Part shown: piece after piece, positions 1 to 12,176 of the stretch
Numbering within the stretch: position 1 is the first letter of the stretch
Layout of the letters: each line of letters starts with the position of its first letter
From: Anastrepha obliqua
Lineage: Eukaryota > Arthropoda > Insecta > Diptera > Tephritidae
Assembly (NCBI RefSeq): GCF_027943255.1
Contig: NC_072892.1
Span: 33,007,792 to 33,071,791 of the forward strand
DNA length: 64,000 bases
Direction: 5' to 3'
Notes under the pieces: model-generated
Told to the model about the DNA's origin: nothing
What the model saw: only the letters and a program-made list of their open reading frames with translations
The model's database searches: none
Made by a program: the position numbers and the translations under genes

Positions 1-1110
1 ATTTATTATTTCTTTATAATAATATCTATTTTTCTCTTAAGAAATTTTTTTAGTCAGACCATATGTAAATGAAAAAATTAATTTAAGTGAGTTAAAGAAA
101 AGAAACTAAAAAGTTCGACCCAAATTGGGGGACATCAGAATTCGTTTTAGAGGTATGGTTCCTTCGGCAAAGTTTCTTATGGGCGATTTTTTTGCCTCCC
201 CACAAATCGACCCGGCCTAATATACAGGTATACTCCACTTGAAAAATCTTGATACACTCCTATACGACTCTGGTGAATATCCGTATCCCACTATGAACGT
301 GGCAACGAAGTTGACCAGCGCGATGAAGTTTCCGTCTTGAGCAGGCCGCATACAAGGCTCAAAGATACGTCATCAACCACTCCATGTATGCAAAGGAACT
401 GCGATGCTTCTATATCCTCTTTTCGTGTTTATATTCATTTCGTTTGATAGAACCGCAGCGGTTGGGGACGGACGTTCCGCACATACCGAACTGGCGCATT
501 TCAACTCTTAGGTTCTTCTAAGCAGATGCATATTTTGGATCGCCAAGTTCGCATAATGATTTCTTAACAACTCTAGAGATGAAGAGCAGATACGTTTTAC
601 ATTTTTTGTGGAAATGCTTGGTATTAAACTGGAAGTTCACTTCTTCTAGCACCTGAAATGGTTAGGCACAGTTTCGTTGGTTATGTGGATTTAGTGAGCT
701 AATAAATCAAGCAGGTTTAGACGCAGTACAGCTTTTATAAGGATGCGTAATCGATTGTTTTTTATTTTATTTATTTAATTTTTTAGGTAGTAGCTGCCGC
801 AGAAAATAAATTTTGACAAGATTCAAGCGGGAGACCATTGAGTTCGATTAGATTAGTTTACAGTCCAGAGCATCCAAGACGTGAACCATGTAATTTCTAC
901 GTACAATCATAGGCTGAATGCGAAAATTCGCATACTTTTTTTTCTGTCTTGTAGTTTTTGAAATATCACCTAATAATGGGCTTGGATAAAAGATAAAATG
1001 GTAGATCATAAAAATGCCTAAAATCTGGAGAAATCGGTAACTGATTTGCACGCTTGATATAAAGCACAAAGTATAGAAAATTTGGCTGGGAGTATTCGCA
1101 ATTTAAATCA
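1..1110. other. Non-coding flank, no feature recognised
   Basis: AT-rich sequence downstream of the gene. Short open frames at 848-1069 (minus) show no family resemblance. Nothing here could be assigned. Confidence 0.4.
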
Positions 1111-1247
1111 GTTGTTGTTTTTGTTATTGTATCAGCATAAACACTCCCAAAACATTCACGGAGAATGCTGCTAGAGTGACAGATCTTGGCTGGATATAAA
1201 TCCGGGTCGTTGCGGTAACGTACAACCAGCTGCCGTGGAAACGACAA
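1111..1247 (+). repeat. Dispersed repeat A, copy 1
   Basis: A ~130-bp unit beginning GTTGTTGTTTTTGTTATTGT and containing GGAGAATGCTGCTAGAGTG, a CCGGGTCGTTGCGGTAACG segment and an end near GTGGAAACG. Closely related units lie at 5485-5613 and 23007-23132. It is short, non-coding and multi-copy, so SINE-like or MITE-like; I see no clear pol III boxes. Confidence 0.7.
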
Positions 1248-1359
1248 TAAGTAATATTGAGTGGTTATCGATCTCATCAACTCAATTATTTGCTTATTAG
1301 CTTGACTACCAGACCCGGTCCAGTCGGTCGCTGGGTATGAAAATTTACCCAATTTTTTC

Positions 1360-1665
1360 TATGTCGCGTAGTTTTTTCTTGCCGGCAAGTGCTACTTTGG
1401 ACTAAGTAGGCAATTGAGGAGTAAAGTCCACGCTCGCCGAACAAAACTAATATCGTATGGCGCAGAAGCTTGAACAATGACAACATCCGATAAGGCGCCC
1501 CATGGAGTGTTTGAGAGAAATATTCTTCGGAAGATTTTGGACCTTTACACGTTGGCAACGGCGAGTATCGCAGGCGAGATATCTTCAAATAACGATTTCG
1601 GATTAAATTAAAAATGGTAGATCTTAAAAGTAAAATATGATATTTGGCGGAGTACGTAAACCGCT
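1360..1665 (+). pseudogene. Non-LTR reverse transcriptase C-terminal remnant
   Basis: On the plus strand the frame around 1455-1530 reads YGAEA-stop-TMTTSDKAP, then HGVFERNILRKI; a frameshift follows into FGPLHVGNGEYRRRY. This matches the region after the catalytic core in non-LTR reverse transcriptases (a WTMT...FERKILRKIFGP-type block). One stop and one frameshift make it dead. The assignment rests on a remembered family pattern, not a search. Confidence 0.55.
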
Positions 1666-1911
1666 GCAAACAGTTGTGGCATCAAATTTTGTTATTACAT
1701 AGTTTTTAGAAAATAATATGAAAATTTTCGATTTATATTGTAAGAAATATATAAAAAGAAAAAACATTTTTGAAAAATATTTTTTTTACTAATTTTTTAA
1801 AGATACAAATTACCGATTTTAATGGAAATTTGAGGGTTTGAAAATTGGGTCAAAAATCATATTTATTTTTTTTTATTGTTATTGTTATTGGTATTAGTAT
1901 TTTTTAGTATT

Positions 1912-2055
1912 ATGCTAAGCAGCGAGGAAACGTGGGAAATCATCAGTAGATTCGTGGAAAAAATTCTAAATTCTCCGGAGGAAAAAGCGAACTTGGACGC
2001 AGTCACACAAACGAAGATTTTTCAACCAGAAAGAGGGAACGCCACTCTGAAGTAA
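1912..2055 (+). pseudogene. Small open frame, possible R1-like non-LTR C-terminus
   Basis: A 47-codon frame starts MLSSEETWEIISRFVEK and ends NATLK. The pattern M-L-x-S-E-E-x-W-x-x-I-x-x-F resembles the last helix of R1/LOA-type polyproteins; the R1-like copy at 46352-46732 has MLLSKEQWNAACDLVAEI at its end. No zinc knuckle is visible upstream. It could instead be chance. Confidence 0.35.
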
Positions 2056-2356
2056 TGCGAACGCGGTTAAAGGGTGGGCGACACAATAAACCACTGCTGC
2101 GATGGCATCTTCGATGATGCATTAGACATTTTAAAACTCCTCATAATTAAAAATTTATAAATATTTTTTTGTTTTTATTTTTATTCTTTTATTATTTCAG
2201 TATTATTACGGTTCAATTACTATTATTTTTATTATAATTTCTTTTATTGCAATTATTGTTTTTATTAATCATAATTCAAATTAAGGTAATCATTTTTTTA
2301 TTTATTTTTTATTCTTTTAGTTTTAAATCAGTGTTATAAAGGTTCACTTAAAATTA

Positions 2357-3637
2357 TGGGTTGTACAACTAATTAATTTCGTATTTGTTACTAATTTCAC
2401 ATCTATTTTTGCAGTCAATATTTTGACAGTGACAGTTATTCTATGTTAAAGCACGTCAAAAAATCAAGTAAATTTGATATGTTACAGTGAATATTAGTAA
2501 ACACACAAATTTTTTTTATTACAGTCAAAATGTCAAATTACGTTCCAACAAAACAGCATTTGCGGGGAGGTTTCCTTTGGTCTTCAATTTAAAGAAAAGT
2601 GCAACAGAAGCACATCGTTTGCTCTCAGAAGCTTATGCTGAATATGCTCCAGAGGTTAGAGTATGTCAGCAGTGGCTTGCTCGATTTAAAAGTGGTGATT
2701 TTGACATAGAAGACGAAGAGCGATCAGGTCAATCAAAAAAGTTTGAAGACGAAGAAGTGAAGGCATCGATCAAGATCCATGTCAAACTCAAGAAGAACTT
2801 GCAAAAACATTGGAAGTCACTCAACAAGCCATTTCTAAACGTTTAAAAGCAGCCGGATACATTCACAAACAAGGAAGTTGGGTGTCACACGAATTGAAGC
2901 CGAGAGACGTTGAGAGACGATTTTGCATGTCTGAAATGCTGCTTAATCGCCACAAAAAGAAATAGTTTTTGCATCGTATTGTCACTGGCGATGAAAAGTG
3001 GATTCATTACGACAAAGCGTGAAAGATCATATGTGACGCCAGGCCAACCCGCCAAATCGACACCAAAGCCGAATATTCATGGTTTGAAGGTAATGCTCTG
3101 TATTTGGTGGGATTAGAAAGGTGTGCTGTACCATGAGCTATTAAAATTGGGACAGACGATCACGTGAGAGCTATACAGGCAAGAATTGATACGTTTGAAG
3201 CATGCAATAGCCGAAAAACGGCCAGAATGGGCGACCAGACACGAGAAATTGATTTTCCATCATGACAATGCTCGGGCACATGTTGCAGTACCGGTAAAAA
3301 ATTATTTGGAAATAGCCGGATGGGAAATTCTACCTCACCCGCCTTATAGCCCAGACATAGCTCCTTCTGATTACCACTTGTTTCGGTCGATGCAGAATCA
3401 CCTTTCTGGAATACGGTTCACCAATGTTGAAGGTATTAAAAAATGGCTTGATGACTTTCTGGGCGCAAAAGATGAGAAGTTTTTTTGGGATGGAATCCAT
3501 AAATTGCCTGTAAGATGGGAAAAAGTTGCCGCTTCCGATGGACAATATTTTGAATAAAATATTTTGTTCACTTTTATACTTAAATAAATGGTTGTTTTAA
3601 CAAAAAAATACGAAATTAATTAGTTGTACAGCCAACA
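2357..3637 (+). mobile_element. Mariner (DD34D) element, full length, dead
   Basis: A 1,281-bp element flanked by TA on both sides (2355-2356 and 3638-3639). Inverted termini share TGTACAACTAATTAATTTCG, with a 2-base difference at the outer tip (TGGGT left, TGTTGGC right). The length is standard for mariner. The coding region at 2530-3557 is a broken transposase. Confidence 0.92.
2530..3557 (+). pseudogene. Mariner transposase pseudogene
   Basis: A mariner cut-and-paste transposase of near-normal length (about 342 codons). It starts MSNYVPTKQHLR at 2530, then a frameshift moves it into the FNLKKSATEAHRLLSEAY helix-turn-helix frame. A second shift near 2765 leads to DVERRFCMSEMLLNRHKKK-stop. 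The first catalytic Asp is in TGDEKWIHYD, the second in FHHDNARAH, and the third in APSDYHLF, 34 residues later, so the DD34D triad survives. The C-terminus is intact (ASDGQYFE). At least three frameshifts or stops show it is inactive; the 123-codon C-terminal piece (3186-3557) is the longest clean block. Confidence 0.93.
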
Positions 3638-3639
3638 TA

Positions 3640-4870
3640 TTTATTATTTTATTTTTCTTATAATACATAATTAAAATCTTAATAATTTTTTTAATTTTTT
3701 TTTTATTTTTTTAACTTTTAAGTCAGTACTATCAGGTTCAATTTATATTATATATAATATATTATTTATAAAGTACTAAAGCAACTAATTTAAGGTCGGA
3801 AGTTGAAAACACATCAAGCTTAAGTTTTTTGAATAAACACAGAATCAATATTATTTTGAGTAAAAAATTAAGAATCATCTCTAATATTGATAAAAATTCT
3901 ATTTTCTTTTATTCTTCCACCGGTAAGCATAAAATTAATCTAAGGTTGCATTAAAGCATTGAAAGCAAAAAAATGTTTCTAAATTTAAAAAATATGCTAA
4001 TTATTCTAAATCTAAAATTATTTATGTATTTATATTAAAATATAATATAATTTATTGTTGTTAGTTTTGTTTAATTCATCTACATGTATTTGAAGCAAAA
4101 ATCTACAGTTAACTGGTTTACAAATGAATCCTAGGTAATTCAACTACCATTAACGACCAATAAATTGAAACAATTCGAAACGAAATAAGTAAAAAATAAT
4201 GCAAAATTCGAGGTAAAGGAATCTTATAGAGCAAAAGTTAAAAATATTGAACTCTAACTATTGGAAAATATTTTTGTTTTTCATATCAGATAAACAAATA
4301 TTTATAAGTATCTATTAAATATAGCGAAACGTATTGAAATTACTAAAAAATGTAATCTAGAAAAATAAATTCAAAACAGAATCAAGTAAAAAAAGTAGTA
4401 AATTTTTATACCCACCAGTCAATTGCTAATATTTTCCCTCAAACCAAAACACCTTTAAAAAATGTGATGAAAATAATTCGTTCGTTTTTTTCTTTCGATT
4501 TTACAAAAAACATTGGCATTTTATTTTACAAACAAATTTTAACCTAAATATTTTTTTAGACATAAACTTTTTACTTATTTGGTTTTTGCTTAACTTACAC
4601 CGCTTAAAATATTTTTATATATAAATAATACAACATTTTTCAAATAACATTTACTAATATTTTAATAACAAATTATTTTAAAGATATTTACAAACATAAT
4701 CGCAAATACTTTTATGCATGAGCTCGATATTTGTAGAAATACTGTGAAAAAAATTATAATTTTGAAAGTTAAATTAAAGAAGTAAAGAAAAATTTTATAT
4801 ACTAGAATATTTTTAGCCAACAGTAGCGAATTAAAGATTACAAAAAAATTGTACTTCGAGCCGATATTAA
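3640..4870. other. AT-rich intergenic stretch
   Basis: Very AT-rich, with many homopolymer runs and no long open frame. No repeat unit or gene could be recognised. Confidence 0.5.
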
Positions 4871-5079
4871 ATTCCCATGCATTTCTCTCAAGTGGGGCCT
4901 TTCACAAACAGATGGCAGCAAGATCGAACGGTTAGTTGAGAGCTTCCTACACACTCGATTTGAGCACTCTAATCAAGAGTTTACAAGAATCGACAACGGA
5001 TATTTCGCAATCAGCACGAATTCGAAAAAAAAATTCCTCACATATTTTAGTCGTTAGTCACCCTCAGTAAGCAGACACT

Positions 5080-5335
5080 CTCAGTCGCCAAAAAGACCCT
5101 GACCTTTACTGGTCATTGTCTCATTAGCTTGCACGCCACCAGATTGCGCGTTCGTTCGAAAAATGTCTGTGAAAGTAGACGTGCTGGGAATGATGAGAAT
5201 ACTACTTGTGCAACACTTGTTTTGCCGACATCGATACTATATAGTTGAGCAAATGATTCCAATACTCGAGAAGCACTTTGTTAAGCAAGTTGAGAATCAT
5301 TATGCCTTGAATACCAGGACATTAATATGACAAAA
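5080..5335 (+). pseudogene. Possible non-LTR C-terminal remnant
   Basis: The plus strand reads LTFTGHCLISLHATRLRVR near 5105-5160, resembling the LTGHxxIxxHAxRL block found before the zinc knuckle in I-like retrotransposons elsewhere in this window. Beyond it the frame decays, ending VENHYALNTRTLI-stop. This is the weakest of the non-LTR calls. Confidence 0.35.
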
Positions 5336-5484
5336 ATTATTGGGAATACAATTGAAGTCAATGTTAATTATAAACCGCCTGCTCCATCGTCAGCACCCTA
5401 AATATGTCACACTAGGGACTACCGCCAAACCCAACTCAATCTAGATCAAAAGGCTGAGTGGCATCCCAACATAGTTAATTTTAG

Positions 5485-5613
5485 TTTTTATTTGCTCATA
5501 AACATTCCCAATCCATTTACGGGAATTATGTTGAAGTGACATCCCTTGACCGGGCTAGTTATTAATACCGATTCGTTCAGGTAACATATAACAGACTACC
5601 TTGAAAACGTAGT
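5485..5613 (+). repeat. Dispersed repeat A, copy 2 (divergent)
   Basis: Matches the units at 1111-1247 and 23007-23132 across AAACATTCCCAATCCATTTACGGG, GAAGTGACA and CGTTCAGGTAAC. It is the most diverged of the three. Confidence 0.6.
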
Positions 5614-5614
5614 C

Positions 5615-7110
5615 TCTCATGCAGCGTAACAAATTAGAAATCCTAAATTACCGATTTATATATTTTTTCATTGACTTTTGGTCTGGGAAAAAAAAACTCC
5701 ATGACGCATCTTTTATTTTTTCTTTCAATCAAAATTGAACGCAACCAGTGTTTATAGTGGGCAGAGTTCACTAAAAGTAATACAGTGCTTTTTGTTGCTA
5801 TATTCACTGATGGCCCTGCATAACCCTATAAAATGCCTGTAGAGCTTTTCACGATTTGCTCGTTTAGAATCGGTAGCTAGCATCGAAGGCGTCAAGTTAG
5901 TTTGTAGATATTCAATTGCTGATTGGCTGACAGAGTAAAGAGTAACAGATTCTACTGTAGAGAGAAAGTGGGAGAAGAAGAGGGAGAGAAGAAGATAGAG
6001 TGATAAGAAGATAGCGAGAGGAGGGAGAAAAAGAGCGGTCTCCTTCATTGCTGGCTATTCAGGTTAGAAAGATTTTCGCTTCGATTTACTGTGAGCTCTT
6101 TTTAGCACACTGTACTACCGACCCTAACATTTTACCTCACCAAACTCTTCGCTAAAAATTATTACGAAATTTGAGTGAGGTGCCTGACCCCTTTTCATAA
6201 GTTGTTATCAGGCATTCTGGCGTGTAACTTGTTTTTAAAGTAACATAAAGGAAGAGTGTAATCTTACACATAAATTTTCGAGTGTTCGCGTCTAAGGTCC
6301 TTTACATTTGCAGAGTTGCATTGAGTGCAGTTGCTTGGAGACTAGAATCAAATTTGCTGTACAAATCGATTGGTTGAGGTATCAATAGGAATTCCTGCCA
6401 ACTTTAGAGTTGACAACAATGTCATATTTATTCCAAATCCATTGGGAATTCATGTCTTACCAGAGCTGCTATGAGTTGTGTGCTCAATTCTAAATATAAA
6501 TCTTTCAACTCACCTAAGGATTCTTGAAGGATTCAATTGTGGGCACAATTTTAATTATAGATCTTTAATTTCATTTTAGGATTCTTGAAGAGTTCAAGTG
6601 AAAGCATTCAAGCCGGATTTGGGGATTTTCGCTCTTTGTCGATTCTAAGTCCTGCTCACCGAATAAACTAAAACGCTTCAGTAATCAAAATTGTTTTTGT
6701 GAAAAGCTGAATAAATTAATGAATAATTTTTTTTTCGATTTTTTTAGTTGTATGTAAATATGTATGTAGATATGTACATATATGAAATTCATAAATAGAG
6801 GCCTTAAAACTAATGATGCGAGGATGAATGATCGGGCAAAAATATGAATGAGTTAATGCACAAATTTTGAAATACATACATAAAAGTGGACTCACTGCTT
6901 TTCAAAAGCAGCAAATTGCTGGATTTTAAGAAAATATTTAATCGTGTGTAGCTTACTTTAGAATCCATTTTAATGGAAGTGAAATTCGAGTAACAAAATT
7001 TGTTTATGAAAGTTCGGGTTAATTTATCTAACAGAGTAACAGGTGAATGACTGAAGTCTGAAACGTATTTTTTGCAAAAGTCCACAGTTATGTATGCATT
7101 TGTATTACTT
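5615..7110. other. Non-coding sequence, no gene recognised
   Basis: Contains a GAGA-rich stretch (5960-6040) whose minus-strand frame is low complexity. A short segment near 5915-5935 (GCTGATTGGCTGAC) resembles the end of repeat B. No coding evidence. Confidence 0.4.
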
Positions 7111-7113
7111 ATA

Positions 7114-8599
7114 CAGTTGCGGACAAAACTCTCCGTACGACCCCTTTTTTCTTAATTTCTCCCGATCTAAATCATTTAAAAGGAATGTAATGATGCAATT
7201 TTGTTTTAAGTCTAATTATATAACAAATGTAAACAAAAATTATTTTCAGTATTTACTTTAAAAGTTATTCACGAAAAACCAAAAAAATACACTGACAAAT
7301 GTGTATATACGTTATATTAAGACACTTATTTTGCTCTTCTTTTCTGCGAAAACTTAACTGTAAAGTACCGTTTGTTTTATTTTGTGATTCTACTTTGCAT
7401 TCTTCTTAAAATTTATGGCATTCTGTTTTTTGAAATAGCTGAATTATTTCATTTAAGCAAGTCTATGGTACAAACTATTTGTAAAAACTGTGAAACATCC
7501 AATTCTCTGTAGAGTAAGCCGTGTAGTGGCCTGCCCAAGAAGCTCAACCGGAGAGATGTATCCTTTATTCGCAAAGCAGTGAATCGGAATCCGAAAATAC
7601 ATGCTACTGATTTGGCCCAGGAGGTAGCCGAGAGGTATCAAATTGTTGTCCACCCACGTACAACAACCAGGGCCCTTAATAATGAAGGTTACAACTGCAG
7701 AACTCCTCGCAAGAAGCCCCTTATAAGCGAGAAAAACCGAAAGCTTCGTCTGGAGTTTACAAAAAAGCACCTTAATAAGGGAATAGAATTTTGGAAACTA
7801 GTTTTATTCACTGATGAGTCCAAATACAACATATTTGGATACGACGGCAAAGCCAAAGTTTGGAGAAAACCAAACACTGCCATGGATACTAGAAATCTGA
7901 TTCCAACTGTAAAGCATGGTGGTGGCAGTGTCATGGTTTGGAGAGCAGTTGCAGCCACAGGAGTTGAGAACCACGTTTTCATTCAAGGAAATACGGATCG
8001 CTTCCAATACAAGACCATTTTGGAACAAAACCTGATGCCACCCGTGAACAAACTAGGTCTAGGCTCGAGATGGATTTTGCAGCATGACCCGAAGCATACT
8101 GCGCAAATCGTCAAAGACTGGCTGCTGTAATATGCTCCAAGGCAACTATATTCACCTCCTCAAAGCCCGGACTTAAATATTATTGAGCATGTTTGGGAAA
8201 TTTACTAGTGCTCCAATCCTCAAAGAGAAATTGCTGGAGGAATGGCAGAATATCTCGGTGGAGGAGCTTGAAAACTTGGCAGCTTCAACGCCCAGACGTT
8301 TGCACGCAGTCATCGATGCTGGTGGTGACCCAACAAAACATTAATTTCCACAAATTTAATCAGTTTTCCTAGATAATTCTTATTTTCTAAGTTCGTAAGT
8401 ACACGTTTTTCAGTGCCGTTTTTTGGTTTTTCGTGAATAACTTTTAAAGTAAATACTGAAAATAAATTTATTTTTTTATTATACATTTGTTATATAATTA
8501 ATCTTAAAACAAAACTGCATTATTACATTTCTTTTAAATGCTTTAGATCGGGAGAAATTAAGAAAAAAGGGGCCGTACGGAGAGTTTTGTCGGCAACTG
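7114..8599 (+). mobile_element. Tc1-like element with ~200-bp inverted repeats
   Basis: A 1,486-bp element flanked by TA on both sides (7112-7113, 8600-8601). The termini begin CAGTTGC(G/C)GACAAAACTC, and homology between ends continues inward about 200 bp (7114-7313 against 8396-8599), including the shared block AACTTTTAAAGTAAATACTG. Long repeats of this kind are known from the Minos, Paris and S-element branches of Tc1-like transposons. The transposase inside is broken only lightly, so this is a fairly young copy. Confidence 0.93.
7522..8344 (+). pseudogene. Tc1-like transposase (DD34E type) pseudogene
   Basis: The frame opens at a degenerate GRPK-like motif (SGLPKKLNRRDVSFIRKAV), continues through the DNA-binding domain (IHATDLAQEVAERY), then the DDE core: first Asp in LFTDESKYNIFG, second in LQHDPKHTAQ, and Glu in SPDLNIIEHVW. 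A TAA interrupts after KDWLL at 8128-8130, and a frameshift follows the EHVWEIY block; the C-terminus resumes in another frame (LLEEWQNISVEELENLAAS) and stops at 8342-8344 after GGDPTKH. All three catalytic residues are kept. The longest clean frame is 7579-8130 (183 codons). Confidence 0.92.
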
Positions 8600-8601
8600 T
8601 A

Positions 8602-9716
8602 TATATTGGACCGCAGCAAAAAGTAGGACAAAAATTTGAGATCGATTTGAGCACTTGCTGAGAGAGTAAATTGTATTTTTGGAAAGTCTACAAAATTCGC
8701 TCGGCACCTCAGTTGCGGTTATTCGTAATTAAAAATTTCTCATTTCAACAAATATCGTTAAAAAGGTATTAACACAGCTATTTTATATATTCGAAATAAT
8801 CTACTATCATCTCAAAATCGAATGTTATGCACGTTTTACGGAAAACCGCATCAGATAGTTTATACGAGATTTCATTAAAATAAATTCTATTTTTTCTTTA
8901 ATTTTATCAGATTAGTACTTTTCAAGTAAATAAGTTATAAAAAAATTATAAAAAGTCAGAAAACGTGAAATATTTTCTGGTGCCGAAATGTTCTCAAATT
9001 GCAATTCTCTCAGTAATTGTTCAAAAGCGATTGCTACATTTCGACCTCGTTTTTGTGAAACAGTCTAAGATATAATAAATTCAGCATTCCGCATTCACTT
9101 AAAATGTGTTTGACTTTAATTTCAATAAAATTATAAAATTTCGAATTAACAATTTTGAGCTTTTAATTTGTGTGCATTTTGTTTTTTTTTTTTTTTTGTA
9201 ATTTTCATACATCTGTTTTTCTTATGCGTAACAATCAATAATAACTGTGAATTTATTGCGACTTAAAAGTGTTAATCTTAAGCGTAAATATGTATGTATG
9301 CATAGTACAAACATTGATTTAGCCTACAAATGATGACATTTATTGTATTATAAAAATCATAAACCTCTGTCTGCATGTATTAACCGCTAGTTTGTGTGTA
9401 CATGACATGGCATGTTGGTGTGTGTGACTTCATGTTTTTAAACTTTTCTTGCTATGAATTTTCTAACTGTTTGCCTCATTCGCACACTCATAACATATAA
9501 CCTATTTTAATAATTAATTTAATTATCTATTTTTTTTTATTTAATTGATTTTTTTAGTTAATTTTTTTTCTTTTTCTTACTTATTTTAAGTTACTTTACT
9601 AATTGTATTATTGTTGTAGCTAACGTTCTCGCTGTTACCGATTTTAACGCACCTTTTTCGACGTTTGTGTTTATTTGTATGCAATTGTTTGCCTCTTTAA
9701 AATTTGATTTTCGCGC
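8602..9716. other. AT-rich sequence beyond the gene's 3' end
   Basis: Contains a T17 tract (9182-9199) and poly-pyrimidine runs at 9529-9590. No coding or repeat signal was recognised. Confidence 0.4.
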
Positions 9717-10071
9717 GTAATGCTTTTTATTTTATTTATTTTTATTTTTTCTTTATTGTTTTCTTTTTGCTTTTGATTTTTGGATTCTACATAGCTGCTT
9801 ATTCCTAGTTTTCTGCACTGTGTTTTCATAGATTTCAACATCACAATCAGATCGCCTTTAGAAGGTCCTTTAAATTTCCAATTAACGCAGAAGAAGCCAA
9901 ACCGAAACAAAGCAAATGAATCATCAAATCATGACGTAAACACAAAAGCGTTAACGTAAACGTAAACGTAAAGCAAAGCATAGAGAACATGAAAAAGAAT
10001 GAATACATTAGCGTTATCTTTAGCAAATTCTTTGTGAAATTCAAAAATTCATTTAATTATAATTTTGGCAT
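9717..10071 (-). promoter_or_regulatory. Probable GluClalpha 3' UTR with AATAAA cluster
   Basis: Downstream of the stop codon the minus strand runs about 310 nt before a cluster of AATAAA-type hexamers (TTTATT on the plus strand at roughly 9725-9757), followed by AT-rich sequence. A cleavage site just below 9720 is plausible. A small GTAAAC tandem run lies at 9946-9972. The true end could be further left, as more TTTATT motifs exist. Confidence 0.4.
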
Positions 10072-10192
10072 TTACTCATCCTCTTCTTCCCTGAAGAGAT
10101 AAGTGCTCCAGTAGACCAGATTGAATAACGCAAATACTAGCGGGAACGTTATTCGTGATATAACATCGATCCTCTTCGATCTAGAACATTGT
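10072..10192 (-). CDS. GluClalpha: GluClalpha terminal coding exon with M4 and stop
   Basis: This 121-nt final exon completes the split arginine, then encodes [13 protein letters not shown] and M4 ([20 protein letters not shown]), ending REEEDE and stop TAA at 10072-10074. The acceptor is CCAAAG|ACAATG. The acidic C-terminus is short, as usual when M4 ends a Cys-loop subunit. The end has five acidic residues (EEEDE); Drosophila has four in the version I recall. Confidence 0.97.
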
Positions 10193-10580
10193 CTTTGGTG
10201 AGTGATTTTGCAGCAGTTTAAAAAATATATATATACGCAAAAGAATTGATTAGTTGATAAATCGCAGTATATTTGGTGTGAATTTGTGTTTGAACGAAGT
10301 GGTAATAGTTAGTTTCAGAAAAAAAAGAAAACTGTCTTACAAACATAATTTTTTGAATTTGAATAAGTTCTCGCTGTTTTTTTTTGTTTTAATAATTAGA
10401 AAAAAATAAAATTTATTAAAAACATATAATTCAATGCACCCTGAATAAATTATCAGTCACAAGGCTCTACTTTCGTCCATCGTCTATCAGCTGCTCATCT
10501 GCTGTTCAGAGAGCGTCTTGTATTTTGCGATTTTTTACAGCCTTACTCATTTTTTCACAATGTGCAGAGATGAGCTCAAT

Positions 10581-10665
10581 ATCAGACCGTTAGCCGGTTC
10601 TCAGCTAGTTTGAAGGGCTACGCTGATTGGCTGATGGAAATGGGGGTGATGAATGCGATTTGTTT
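10581..10665 (+). repeat. Dispersed repeat B, copy 1
   Basis: The unit TCAGACCGTTAGCCGGTTCTC, then AGCTAGTTTGAAGGG and GATTGGCTGATG, recurs at 51085-51175 and 54590-54680. Short, non-coding, same orientation in all three places. Confidence 0.7.
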
Positions 10666-10719
10666 ACGAAACAAATAGAGATTGTATTGGTGATATACGA
10701 AAAAACTCAATAGAGTTTC

Positions 10720-11545
10720 CATTAATGTTACTTAGACGGAGTGGGAGCGAGTATTTACTGCTCAAAACTAGGGATAAGGCAGCCCATTAAGCTGCCAGAC
10801 CACAGCAGTATTTTCCAAGCGGAAGTTTTTGCTGTGGGGAAAGCCGCGGAGCTAGCCTACACTAGAACAAGAAAGAACTCAACAATTAATATTACGTGGA
10901 CAGTCAAGCAGCAATTTAGTCCAAAAATGTTCGACGGAGCAAGGAGGCCATAGAAAGGCTAGCCCCAAACAGTAGGCTACATATCTATTGGGTACTTGGT
11001 CACAAAGGCATTATGGGGAACGAAATAGTAGATGAGATAGCAAAAAGTGCTGTTACACTAGCTTTTGAACAAGAGACCAAACCGCTAAATACAATATACA
11101 GCAAAAGTTATGTGTAGAACTAACGACAAAAACTGACTCAATTTGTACTTACGCTCTCGAGAAAGGACTGCAGAACTATCATAGGTATGCTAACAGGCCA
11201 TAATCTATTGGTTGCACATGCGTACAAGATAGGGATTGCTAACACGGACAGATGCAGAAAATGCAGAGAGGATGTTGAGGAAACTTTAGAACACCTTCTG
11301 TGCGTTTGTCCATTATTATTAAAAACGCGACTAAGATGCCTGGGAGCCCCACTGTTTGAGGATCTGGAAGACGTCTCAAAAGCGGAGCTCCCAGCTCTAC
11401 TTACCATAGATTCGCCAAAAGCGCTGACATACTACATGATGTCTACTTTCGGTATTCATAGAGGTTGATCTCCATCTGGTATCGCTAGGGGCAAAAAGTT
11501 TCATGCGCGGCTTATTGCCAACCAGGCTAACCTAATCTAACCTAC
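10720..11545 (+). pseudogene. I-like non-LTR retrotransposon 3' end (RNase H and zinc knuckle)
   Basis: The plus strand encodes the C-terminal part of a polyprotein. RNase H begins TDGVGASIYCSKLG and runs LPDHSSIFQAEVFAV; the frame then shifts to DSQAAI-stop and IYWVLGHKGIMGNEIVDEIA, the last conserved RNase H block. It continues to the conserved IGMLTGHNLLVAHAYKIGIA and a CCHC-like knuckle (CRKCREDVEETLEHLLCVCP), ending GIHRG-stop at 11468. The copy is 5'-truncated and ends in CTAACCTAATCTAACCTAC near 11545. One frameshift and one stop in RNase H, plus a stop before the LTGH block. Confidence 0.88.
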
Positions 11546-11894
11546 TTTGTTGTCATTTAAACAACGACTGATTGAACGAGTATGTGAATACGTGTGAAAT
11601 GAGCGTGCAGAATTCTGCTGCCGACTTCGCGGTGACTTGGCAGCCGAGGTTACTCTCCCAATTTTGCTTTGGATGACCAAACTTGGTAATCTGTCATCCA
11701 TGTTACTTCTTACCATCTACATAAATAGCAGTAATGGCGCTGTTCGATCCCACTTGGTGTGCCCAAATGAAACTAGTGGTGATTACAAGCAATACGCATT
11801 ATTACAAGTGGCGCTTGACAAATACAGCTAACGAAAAAGGATAAAACATCAATGTTTTGACCCATTTGGACCGTTTATTTTTCTTTCTTCATTA

Positions 11895-12176
11895 TTTATT
11901 AGGCTATGAACAGTTATACAAATTACCGGACTACGGCAGTGTGTTCCAAGCTGAGATCTACGCAGCAGACTAATAACTACTACGAACTCTCAAATAAACA
12001 TTTGCATTGACAGCCAAGCAGCCATCAAAGCAATTGGAGCTGTAATGACAAGCTTAAACTGTGTACTACAATGCCGGAACAGGATCGATGAGCTAGGAAC
12101 TGAGAAACAATGCACCATCTACTGGATGGACTATGTGAGATCTACCGGACTACCCAGGTTCTACCTAACCTAACCT
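11895..12176 (+). pseudogene. Non-LTR RNase H fragment with CTAACC tail
   Basis: Reads YKLPDYGSVFQAEIYAAD, then IDSQAAIKAIGA after a short disrupted stretch; these are RNase H blocks of the same class as 10720-11545 but more decayed. The unit ends CTACCTAACCTAACCTATGG. It is too broken to assign a clean frame. Confidence 0.7.
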
